Positions 1 through 5,548 of a DNA stretch of 6,189 bases are shown piece after piece; the stretch's first letter is position 1; each line of letters starts with the position of its first letter. The position numbers were made by a program, and so were the translations under genes. The DNA is taken from positions 1-6,189 of the forward strand of contig CALCQT010000111.1 of the NCBI GenBank assembly GCA_937894825.1. Reading direction: 5' to 3'. Source of the stretch: an uncultured Anaerolineaceae bacterium. GTDB taxonomy: Bacteria > Chloroflexota > Anaerolineae > Anaerolineales > Anaerolineaceae. The notes beneath the pieces were generated by a model, which saw nothing but the letters and a program-made list of their open reading frames with translations, was not told the origin of the DNA and ran no database searches.

Positions 1-763
1 GCACATCCAGCAACAACTTTGTCCCGACATGCTCGGAAAAAATCTGGTGAACATTCAAAACGCCGGGGACTGCGGCAATGATCTCCCGAAAATCCGTCCG
101 CTGCTCCTCTGTTGCGCCCGCACCAGTCAGAAAATCCAGATTTTCTTTTAATGCATTATACGCCGCTCTGAAAATCCAGATTGCTACCAGCAAGCCGGCA
201 ATCGGATCCGCCAGCGGAAGGATGCGAGACAGCAAAATACCAACCATTGCGGTGAAAGAAGTGATTACATCCAGCAAATTATCCGTCGCGGCTGTTTTCA
301 GCGTCGGGCTGTGCACCAGGCGCGCGATTCGGCGAATCAGCGCATACATCAATGCCTTTACCAACGCCGACGCGGTCAGGACCAAAGACGGCAGTCCAAA
401 GTCGAACGCCGAAGGGCCGGAGAAAATTTTCCCCACCGCCTCCGAAACCGCCTGATAGCCAGCCCACGCCATCGAGAAACTGATCACCAGTCCCACCAAA
501 GGTTCAAAGCGGCGATGTCCCTGCGGGTGCGAAATGTCCGCCGGGCGCAGCGCAATCAAAAGCCCGATCACCAGCATCACGGAATAAAGCAGATCGGAAA
601 GCGAATTATAGGCATCGGCTGTTAACGCCGCGCTGTCCGTCAAACTCGCAGCCAGCGACTTACCGGCGGCAAGCACGCCATTCCCAACCAGGGTGATGAT
701 CAGCGCCTGATGAAACTCACGGTTTTGGGCCGGATGACCCGAGTGATCCGCATAATATTTCAT
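1..763 (-). CDS. Cation diffusion facilitator (CDF) family metal exporter, 3' end outside window
   Basis: A proton-coupled divalent metal exporter of the cytoplasmic membrane. Reading leftward from ATG 763-761 gives 254 residues without a stop, so the C-terminus lies beyond the left edge. Hydrophobic segments occupy about residues 20-40, 57-72, 88-110, 125-145, 165-182 and 186-202, the six-helix CDF layout. The metal-site residues are visible: N53-x3-D57 in TM2 and D161-x3-D165 in TM5. The loop HPQGHRRFEPL (79-89) is the family's conserved TM2-TM3 loop, and the cytoplasmic domain begins near 208 with GVLNVH (about 235-239). Asn/Asp with Asp/Asp, rather than His/Asp pairs, resembles manganese-exporting CDFs such as streptococcal MntE, so Mn(II) is a plausible but unproven substrate. 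The start lies 7 bases after the peptidase stop, which suggests co-transcription and perhaps translational coupling. The family assignment is very firm; the substrate is inferred. Confidence 0.95.
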   Translation of the reverse strand, partial: MKYYADHSGHPAQNREFHQALIITLVGNGVLAAGKSLAASLTDSAALTADAYNSLSDLLYSVMLVIGLLIALRPADISHPQGHRRFEPLVGLVISFSMAWAGYQAVSEAVGKIFSGPSAFDFGLPSLVLTASALVKALMYALIRRIARLVHSPTLKTAATDNLLDVITSFTAMVGILLSRILPLADPIAGLLVAIWIFRAAYNALKENLDFLTGAGATEEQRTDFREIIAAVPGVLNVHQIFSEHVGTKLLLDV

Positions 764-770
764 GATACTT

Positions 771-1589
771 TTATTTTCCCAAATTACACAAAGTCCGGAA
801 AGCCAAAAAAGCCTGCGGCAAATCCTGACAGGTGATTCCGACTGAACGGCCCGACCGGCGTTCCGCGCCCGGCATCCTGGCCGCAGTCTCCGCCATATGA
901 GGATGCGTAAATTCCACCGCAATGTCGACCGGCCCGGTGCTTTTCACCGGCTTCGGAGCACTGCTCTGGCTGAAATTGCGGACAGCGGTTCTGGCGCTCT
1001 CGGTCAGCAGTCGTTGCGTCTGTTCCGGCGGCAGGCAGGATCCGGAAAAATATCCGTTGGCCTGTTTCACCACCGCGGTTTCGATTCCCGGTACAAACGC
1101 TGTGGCTTCCTGAGCAATCATCTGGTCGCCGCTGACAAAGATGGCCGGAACGGAAAAATATCCGGCGATCAGGGTATTCAGGCCAAACTCACCATGGGAT
1201 TGACCGTTGATTCTCAAATCAAACACGTCATTAGACCAGGTATGCGCCAGAATTGCGCCCGCGCTGCCGGCCTTTGCGTGATAACCGACAAAAAGAACCG
1301 CGTCGATTTGACCGTCGATCCCATTCATCATGCTCCAGGGAGAAGACGTTCCGGCATTATAAACAGCCCGCTCATCCAGTTCTTCGATCAGCAGATTCTG
1401 CCCGGAATGATGCCCGTCGGCCACAAAGATTTCATCCGCACCGGCATCCAGCGCACCTTCGATCACAGCGTTGACGTCAGCGGTCATCAATTTCCGGAAG
1501 CGCGTATATTCGGCGTGATCCGGTTCGCAATGTTCCCAGCGGGTCACGCCGGTAATTCCTTCCATGTCACAGGCAATTAAGATTCTCAT
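771..1589 (-). CDS. dppA: M55 family D-aminopeptidase (DppA-like)
   Basis: A cytoplasmic zinc-dependent peptidase of family M55; the type member, Bacillus subtilis DppA, removes N-terminal D-amino acids from short peptides such as D-Ala-D-Ala. The 272 residues match the usual length of about 274. The expected zinc ligands are visible: D8 and E10 in the N-terminal CDMEG motif, H60 in ADGHH, H104 in VGYHAKAG, and E134 in HGEFGLN. H116 in LAHTW matches the proposed catalytic histidine. The start at 1589 is preceded by AAGGA at suitable spacing. The gene has its own intergenic region behind the terminator of the adaptor operon and is followed after 7 bases by the CDF exporter, so it is probably the first gene of a two-gene unit. 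A likely role is recycling of peptidoglycan-derived or dietary D-peptides. No dipeptide ABC transporter is adjacent, unlike the B. subtilis dpp operon. Confidence 0.95.
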   Translation of the reverse strand: MRILIACDMEGITGVTRWEHCEPDHAEYTRFRKLMTADVNAVIEGALDAGADEIFVADGHHSGQNLLIEELDERAVYNAGTSSPWSMMNGIDGQIDAVLFVGYHAKAGSAGAILAHTWSNDVFDLRINGQSHGEFGLNTLIAGYFSVPAIFVSGDQMIAQEATAFVPGIETAVVKQANGYFSGSCLPPEQTQRLLTESARTAVRNFSQSSAPKPVKSTGPVDIAVEFTHPHMAETAARMPGAERRSGRSVGITCQDLPQAFLAFRTLCNLGK

Positions 1590-1646
1590 TTGTTTTCCTT
1601 ACCATAGTACCGTTCATACATCAAAATCAGAGGCAGCGCACTGCAC

Positions 1647-1675
1647 ACTCTACCACAAAGCCATCACAGAGACAA
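1647..1675 (-). promoter_or_regulatory. Candidate sigma-70-type promoter for the peptidase-CDF unit
   Basis: On the minus strand TTGTCT (1675-1670) is followed after exactly 17 bases by TAGAGT (1652-1647). Each hexamer matches the consensus at four of six positions, and TGG directly before the -10 provides an extended -10 TGn element. It lies between the upstream terminator and the peptidase start, about 58 bases from the ATG. The call rests on pattern matching only. Confidence 0.4.
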
Positions 1676-1708
1676 CGGCCGGACCATGGGACCATAGGCA
1701 GTATGTAT

Positions 1709-1746
1709 TCAAAAACATTTTTCCTTTTCAGGAAAAATGTTTTTGA
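1709..1746 (-). terminator. Rho-independent terminator of the adaptor operon
   Basis: A perfect 16-bp inverted repeat (arms 1709-1724 and 1731-1746) surrounds a 6-base loop, 49 bases past the stop of the 508-residue adaptor. Read on the minus strand, the right side of the stem ends in a run of five T, giving the A-tract/stem/T-tract form of an intrinsic terminator. The A- and T-runs are symmetric, so it could work on either strand, but no plus-strand gene leads into it. The stem is AT-rich with GG:CC next to the loop. Confidence 0.8.
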
Positions 1747-1795
1747 CCCTTCAATTATACTCTTTCAAAGAGAGATTGTTGCTATACGAAGCGTA

Positions 1796-3322
1796 TTATG
1801 GCGGACCGCCAGGTCCTCCGCCGCTGCCACCGCCGCCCATCATGAACGGAAAACCAAAGCCTCCCGTGTCTTCTTCACCGTAAACATCCAGCTCGATCTC
1901 GTCGCCTTCGTTTAATGCGTCTGAGAATATCTGAACATTCGCGCCAGTGATCAGTCCGATCGTCACTTCTTTTTGCTCAAAAGTCCCATCCTGCTGTTTC
2001 AAGTTGACGTAATATTTATCGCCATCCAGCAAGACAGACGTTTGCGGAACGTAAAGCGCATCCGCAATCTCCGCAATTTCCATCTTGATATCAGCGGTCA
2101 TACCGGATTTCACCTGTATATCCGCATCGTCGATCGCCGCGGCCACATCAAAAGTCACCGACCAGCCGGAAGTCGTCCCGGTGTCTGAAATGTTGGTGAC
2201 AATGCCATGATAGGTTTTCTCCGGAATCGCGGTAAACACAATCTCAACCGCATCACCCAGCGTGATCCCGTTAACATAAAGCTCAGAAACGCTGAAATCA
2301 ATATAGAATGTGGAAATATCGTCGATTCTGGCGGCGAAAATATTCCGCTGAGCGCTTGAACTGTCGTAGGCAACAACATCGTTCACCTTTGCGTCAATCT
2401 TGGTTACTGTCCCGGCAAAAGGAGCGATAATTTTTGATGAATCGATCTTCTTTTGAGCGGCATCAATCGCCGCCTGCGCAACGTTTAACTTTGCTTCCGT
2501 TGGCCCTGCCAACAATTTCTGGTACGCGTACTCTTTATCCGCCAGGGTCGCCTTGGCCAGCAGCAACGTCGCTTCTCTTGTCTGGCGTTCCAATTCGTCG
2601 ATCTGTCCCAGATACCAGGTATATTGAGCCAGCGCGTTATCCCGTACAGAGCGATAACCGCCAACATCGCCCAATCTTTTCACACGCGTTGCGTCATCCG
2701 CGTCATAATCCCGCGTTGTCTCAAACTTTGCCACCGCGGAGTCATAGTCGTTCTGTGCTTCCAGATAGGTTTCATAGGCCAGATCCATGTTCAGATCCGA
2801 TGCCCGCGAAAGATCCATACTGTCCAATTTTTCCTGAGCATCCTCCACATCCTGCTGAGCGGTAACCAGCGCGGACAAGGCTTCTGATATTCCGGCGCTG
2901 TTATTCAGGAGATCGTTCATGTCATCCTGCGCATCCCGCAAGTCGAGATCCGCATTGATCACATCCTGATCCAATGAATCCGGATCCAGGATCGCAAGGA
3001 CATCGTTTTTGGCGACCGTATCACCAATCTCGGCATAAACTTCACTGACAACCCCGCTGGTCTGCCAATAAAGTTCAACGGATTGGTTCGACCGAACGGT
3101 TCCGGTAATGTCCTCCAGCGTTAATGAAAGCGCACCTTTTTTGATTTTGGTGGTCACCGTTGCTCTTGCGGCCGCAATCGCGTCCAGCGCCGCAGCCTGT
3201 TGTTTTTCATACATGGTATAGCCAACCGCAACAACGACCATCAGGATGAGGATTAAGCTTAAAATTGCAATGATGCAGCCCGGTTTTCGATTTCTTTTTT
3301 TTATTTCAATTTTATGATCCAT
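1796..3322 (-). CDS. HlyD/MacA-type membrane fusion protein (efflux adaptor), membrane-anchored
   Basis: The periplasmic or extracytoplasmic adaptor subunit of a tripartite or ABC-type export system. The 508 residues show a basic cytoplasmic N-terminus and one membrane helix (about 17-36), then the first half of a biotinyl-lipoyl-like hairpin domain (about 89-112, around EIGDTVAKNDVL). A long alanine/glutamine/aspartate-rich alpha-helical coiled-coil hairpin follows (about 120-295), then the second lipoyl half (SSKIIAPFAGTVTKID, 295-310), a beta-barrel (about 328-418) and a membrane-proximal domain (about 420-480). The protein ends in a flexible FPFMMGGGGSGGGPGGPP tail. AAAGG lies 9 bases before the start at 3322. 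It follows the broken paralogous adaptor gene after 36 bases and is ended by the hairpin at 1709-1746, so the two adaptors form one operon. No ABC ATPase, permease or RND pump is present in the window. The family is firm; the exported substrate cannot be deduced. Confidence 0.93.
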   Translation of the reverse strand: MDHKIEIKKRNRKPGCIIAILSLILILMVVVAVGYTMYEKQQAAALDAIAAARATVTTKIKKGALSLTLEDITGTVRSNQSVELYWQTSGVVSEVYAEIGDTVAKNDVLAILDPDSLDQDVINADLDLRDAQDDMNDLLNNSAGISEALSALVTAQQDVEDAQEKLDSMDLSRASDLNMDLAYETYLEAQNDYDSAVAKFETTRDYDADDATRVKRLGDVGGYRSVRDNALAQYTWYLGQIDELERQTREATLLLAKATLADKEYAYQKLLAGPTEAKLNVAQAAIDAAQKKIDSSKIIAPFAGTVTKIDAKVNDVVAYDSSSAQRNIFAARIDDISTFYIDFSVSELYVNGITLGDAVEIVFTAIPEKTYHGIVTNISDTGTTSGWSVTFDVAAAIDDADIQVKSGMTADIKMEIAEIADALYVPQTSVLLDGDKYYVNLKQQDGTFEQKEVTIGLITGANVQIFSDALNEGDEIELDVYGEEDTGGFGFPFMMGGGGSGGGPGGPP

Positions 3323-3358
3323 AGATTTGTACCTTTCGGTTCGAAAATCCCTTCTATT

Positions 3359-4438
3359 TTATTTGGAAGATTGCGTCGGCGATGGTGTCGGTGTGGACTG
3401 AAAAATACCATCTGGAGCCACCAAAGTCCCGCCAGGTTCCTGGCGCGGCGGCATTCCGGTTCCTGAAAAACCTCCCGAAGCGGGATCGAATTCGCCGCCC
3501 GGGCGGCCGTTGCCCATCGCCGGCAGATCCCCGGTCGATAAATTCGCCTCTGAAGAAACGGCTTGTGTCGGAGCAACCGCGTCTGTCAAGCCTTCATTTG
3601 ATTCGCCAGTTCCAGGCCGAACACCGGTTTGTCCGGCATCCGTCGGCAACCCAGGCATTTCACTGCCGGAATCTCCAAAGGAAACGCCGCCTTCCGGTAT
3701 TCCGGGGAAAGTTATGCCAGACGGGCTAATTCCTAATTCGGTATAAACCTGATTGTCGATAGACGGCACCACAATCAGGTCGCCTTCCGCAAGCCCGGAG
3801 GTAATCTCCGCGAGCAAGTTCGTTGTAAGACCAATTTGGACCTCAACCTGACGATTTCCACCCGTGTTTTGGACCGTCACCGTGCTTTTCTCCCCGGCAG
3901 TGGTAATGGCATTCAACGGAATCAGCACAACATCCGATTTCTCTTCCAGAATAATTTCCACAGCAGCGGTCATCCCGGCTTTAATCGCTTCATCCGCATC
4001 GGTAATTTCTATGATCGTCTCAAAGGTAACGGTCGTGCCGCTGCCCTCTCCCAATTCTGAAATCTTGCTGATAACACCGCTATAGGTCTTATCGGTTATG
4101 GCATCCAGAGAGATGATGACGCGCTGACCGGTATAAATTTTGTGAATATCAATTTCGGAAACATCGACCGGAATAAGAATTCGACTCATATCATCGACTT
4201 GAAAGGCCTCGGTACCGGAAGTCACATAATGCCCGCTTTCGGCGCTGATTGAGGTTACGGTGCCACTAAAGGTCGCAAGTACGTTTCGCTTGTTATAAGA
4301 ATTCTCCGCATTGGTCAGGCTAATCTCCGCCGCCTGAAGGTCCTTTTGGCGAGGCAATGTCTCATAAGACTCATACGTTTCCAACGCATCGTCATAGGCC
4401 TGCTGTGCAACCATCACAGCGCCCTGTGCCACAGCCAA
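3359..4438 (-). CDS. C-terminal fragment of the broken adaptor (second lipoyl half, beta-barrel, tail)
   Basis: This is the part a gene caller would report as a protein of 359 residues from TTG 4438. That TTG is really an internal leucine codon: the frame stays open upstream to 4495 and reads YENWVWTKGEPTDTE before it. It then enters the inverted insertion and meets TAA at 4498-4496. Residues 1-50 are the descending arm of the coiled coil and 52-71 the second lipoyl half (ATFSGTVTSISAESG). Residues about 78-165 are the beta-barrel and about 170-230 the membrane-proximal domain. From about 236 a disordered Gly/Pro/Ser/Thr tail ends in TPTPSPTQSSK. No Shine-Dalgarno precedes the TTG and the fragment has no signal for export, so it is unlikely to be a functional protein alone. 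Confidence 0.6.
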   Translation of the reverse strand: MAVAQGAVMVAQQAYDDALETYESYETLPRQKDLQAAEISLTNAENSYNKRNVLATFSGTVTSISAESGHYVTSGTEAFQVDDMSRILIPVDVSEIDIHKIYTGQRVIISLDAITDKTYSGVISKISELGEGSGTTVTFETIIEITDADEAIKAGMTAAVEIILEEKSDVVLIPLNAITTAGEKSTVTVQNTGGNRQVEVQIGLTTNLLAEITSGLAEGDLIVVPSIDNQVYTELGISPSGITFPGIPEGGVSFGDSGSEMPGLPTDAGQTGVRPGTGESNEGLTDAVAPTQAVSSEANLSTGDLPAMGNGRPGGEFDPASGGFSGTGMPPRQEPGGTLVAPDGIFQSTPTPSPTQSSK

Positions 4439-4484
4439 TTCCGTGTCCGTTGGCTCACCCTTGGTCCAAACCCAATTCTCATAG

Positions 4485-4611
4485 GCTGCAAAATTTTAAC
4501 TACGCCAAAGCGGATTATGACTCGAAATACGTCTGGCGGGCGGCGTCCTCCCAGCCTTTTTGATTTCGTACGGAATCATAATCCGCTTTGGCGTAGTTAA
4601 AATTTTGCAGC
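4485..4611. repeat. Perfect 36-bp inverted repeat from a templated inverted insertion
   Basis: The arms 4485-4520 and 4576-4611 are perfect reverse complements, separated by 55 bases. The right arm is native coding sequence, encoding LQNFNYAKADYD in the adaptor's coiled coil. The left arm breaks the reading frame, and removing 4485-4518 rejoins the protein in frame. The left arm is therefore the new copy and the right arm its source. A further inverted 6-mer lies just inside the arms (CGAAAT 4523-4528, ATTTCG 4563-4568) and would help fold-back of a nascent strand. No transposase or target duplication is present. Confidence 0.93.
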
Positions 4612-5051
4612 GCCAGCATATATTCGTCATAGGCCATTTCGATCGTCAATTGATCGGCACGCGGATAATAAAGCGATTCCTGCGCTTGCTTGGTTGCCTG
4701 CAATGCAGTCTCATTTGCCGTCAAAGTTGATAAGGCCGTCACCTTGGCTGTGGAAGATTCCATAACTTCTGTCAAATTGTCCTGCGCTTCGATTAAGGTT
4801 TTTTCAGCCAGAATCACAGCGGAACTCAAGGAATCCGTCTCCAATTCAGCCAGGATATCGCCTTTTTTCACCGTGTCGCCCAGTTGAACATTTACCTGAC
4901 TGATCACGCCATTCGTTTTCCAGGCCAGCGTCCCGGATTGGTTATATTCGACATAGCCGATCATATCGACCGAAGCGTGAATGGAGCCCTTCACAGCGGC
5001 AAAAGTCAGTTCCTGGTCTGCCTGGATTGGAACTGAGCCAGAACGGAACAA
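4515..5051 (-). CDS. N-terminal fragment of the broken adaptor (first lipoyl half and ascending helix)
   Basis: A 178-residue open frame whose formal start, TTG 5051, falls inside the lipobox region of the true gene. It has no plausible ribosome site and is a by-product of the one-base frameshift. It carries the mature N-terminus (SVPIQADQEL), the first biotinyl-lipoyl half (about 48-70, QLGDTVKKGDILAEL) and the ascending helix of the hairpin. It ends with RQTYFES and a TAA supplied by the inverted insertion. Without the signal peptide and the barrel it cannot act as an adaptor; it is listed as a fragment of the pseudogene. Confidence 0.55.
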   Translation of the reverse strand: MFRSGSVPIQADQELTFAAVKGSIHASVDMIGYVEYNQSGTLAWKTNGVISQVNVQLGDTVKKGDILAELETDSLSSAVILAEKTLIEAQDNLTEVMESSTAKVTALSTLTANETALQATKQAQESLYYPRADQLTIEMAYDEYMLALQNFNYAKADYDSVRNQKGWEDAARQTYFES

Positions 5052-5123
5052 CCGCCGATCATCATCGAAAGCAGAAAAATTGTTAAAAATATCCCTTTGT
5101 ATTTCCGTATCACCATTAATTTA

Positions 5124-5128
5124 CTCCC
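5124..5128 (-). promoter_or_regulatory. Shine-Dalgarno deciding the lipoprotein adaptor start
   Basis: GGGAG on the minus strand stands 7 bases before ATG 5116-5114. It is the best ribosome site near this gene. It fixes the start at a codon that begins a complete lipoprotein signal peptide, although that frame is broken after the lipobox. Confidence 0.75.
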
Positions 5129-5157
5129 ATTCGCAAACGGCTTTTACGCAGCATTTC

Positions 5158-5184
5158 AAAATATGATTAGGGGCCAAAAGTCAA
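5158..5184 (-). promoter_or_regulatory. Candidate promoter of the adaptor operon
   Basis: TTGACT (5184-5179, five of six matches to the -35 consensus) is followed by TATTTT (5163-5158, four of six) on the minus strand, with a short 15-base spacer. It lies about 40 bases upstream of the lipoprotein ATG, just downstream of repeat element A in the direction of transcription. The sub-optimal spacer keeps the confidence low and could mean that an activator is needed. Confidence 0.35.
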
Positions 5185-5198
5185 TCCCCAAGGATGCC

Positions 5199-5290
5199 GT
5201 TGTTCTATATATTGTCGTGCTTCGCACGACAATATATAGAACAACAAGATTGTCATTTCGAGCGAAGCGAAGCCGAGTCGAGAAATCTTC
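5199..5290 (+). repeat. Hairpin-plus-tail intergenic repeat, copy A
   Basis: A perfect 22-bp inverted repeat (5199-5220 and 5224-5245) with the 3-base loop TTC is followed by 5 bases. A 40-base tail (5251-5290) then begins TGTCATTTCGAGCG and ends AGTCGAGAAATCTTC. The tail resembles the GTCATTTCGAG...GAGAAATC repeats scattered between genes in many bacterial genomes (recalled knowledge, not searched here). No T-run follows the hairpin on either strand, so it is not a classical terminator, though it would fold strongly in RNA. Confidence 0.85.
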
Positions 5291-5341
5291 AAGTACCATT
5301 AACTTTCTATATTCTCCCAATAATCAAACCTTCCCCAAAAA

Positions 5342-5361
5342 CTCGCAAGAATTCTTGAGAG
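5342..5361. repeat. Imperfect 20-bp palindrome, possible operator
   Basis: A perfect 12-bp palindrome, CAAGAATTCTTG (5346-5357), is extended after one mismatch by CTC/GAG to 20 bp. It sits in the unique AT-rich spacer between the two repeats, about 225 bases upstream of the adaptor start. It could bind a dimeric regulator, but nothing ties it to a promoter and chance is possible. Confidence 0.3.
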
Positions 5362-5401
5362 TAACTTTCCTCTGGATTAATTCAGACCCAGGATGCCGTT
5401 T

Positions 5402-5495
5402 GAGGATTTCTCGACTTCGCTCACTTCGTTCACTCCGCTCGAAATGACATACCGTTTGTTCGATTTTGGGCGCGTTGCGCCAAAAATCGAACAAA
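5402..5495 (-). repeat. Hairpin-plus-tail intergenic repeat, copy B (inverted relative to A)
   Basis: On the minus strand a 19-bp stem (5495-5477 and 5473-5455, one mismatch that is a G-T wobble on one strand) with a 3-base loop is followed by 5 bases. A 48-base tail (5449-5402) then begins TGTCATTTCGAGCG and ends AGTCGAGAAATCCTC. The tail matches copy A at both ends and differs by 8 bases of internal GAAG/GAGTGA-like repetition. It starts 54 bases past the stop of the response regulator gene. It lacks a T-run, so any terminator activity would be non-canonical. Confidence 0.85.
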
Positions 5496-5548
5496 AACAG
5501 CCGCTATCACGCTTGCCGCCAGACGCAATGAATTTCCATTCGGCACGC

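Larger units (their letters stand above)
3359..5116 (-). pseudogene. Lipoprotein HlyD/MacA-type membrane fusion protein gene, doubly disrupted
   Basis: A second efflux adaptor, paralogous to the intact one downstream. Translation from ATG 5116, preceded by GGGAG at 7 bases, gives a lipoprotein signal peptide with a basic start, a hydrophobic core and lipobox I-G-G-C (C23). It then runs out of frame and stops at 5008-5006. The mature domain continues in another frame to a TAA at 4517-4515, and the C-terminal two thirds lie in a third frame ending at 3359. Adding one base near 5044 (TCCGTTC to TCCGGTTC) and removing the 34 bases at 4485-4518 yields one frame of 574 residues. In that product C23 is followed by SGSGSVPIQ, and the second junction reads QTYFES-YENWVWTKG. 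Domains in the repaired product: lipoyl half about 70-92, helical hairpin about 93-265, second lipoyl half about 266-286, beta-barrel and membrane-proximal region to about 445, and a 120-residue Gly/Pro/Ser/Thr tail. It may be true decay, a very recent mutation, or a sequencing/assembly error. Confidence 0.8.
5117..5548. other. 432-bp intergenic region between response regulator and adaptor genes
   Basis: I see no convincing protein-coding gene here. From right to left it holds repeat copy B, a near-identical 14-15-base motif CCCAGGATGCCGTT (5387-5400), and a unique AT-rich spacer with a palindrome. These are followed by repeat copy A, the second occurrence of the motif (CCCAAGGATGCCGTT, 5187-5201), and the promoter and Shine-Dalgarno of the adaptor operon. 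A 38-codon GTG frame (5546-5430) with an AGGAG site overlaps the regulator's end but runs through repeat B and is probably accidental. Confidence 0.8.

Noticed and set aside
78..455. 125-codon plus-strand open frame
   Set aside because: It is antisense to the CDF gene, whose minus-strand translation has clear family motifs; the plus frame has no recognisable protein character or ribosome site.
897..1580. 227-codon plus-strand open frame
   Set aside because: It lies opposite the M55 peptidase, which carries all expected zinc ligands; the plus product is Arg/His-rich and typical of a shadow frame.
2434..2865. 143-codon plus-strand open frame
   Set aside because: It is antisense to the coiled-coil region of the 508-residue adaptor; the Pro/Arg/Ser-rich composition is that of a shadow frame.
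4485..4611. Insertion sequence or integron-type attachment site
   Set aside because: The inverted repeat is explained by local copying of the adaptor's own coding sequence; there is no transposase frame or target duplication.
5199..5495. CRISPR array or attenuator
   Set aside because: There are only two copies, in opposite orientation and of unequal length, with no regular spacers; neither hairpin is followed by a T-run.
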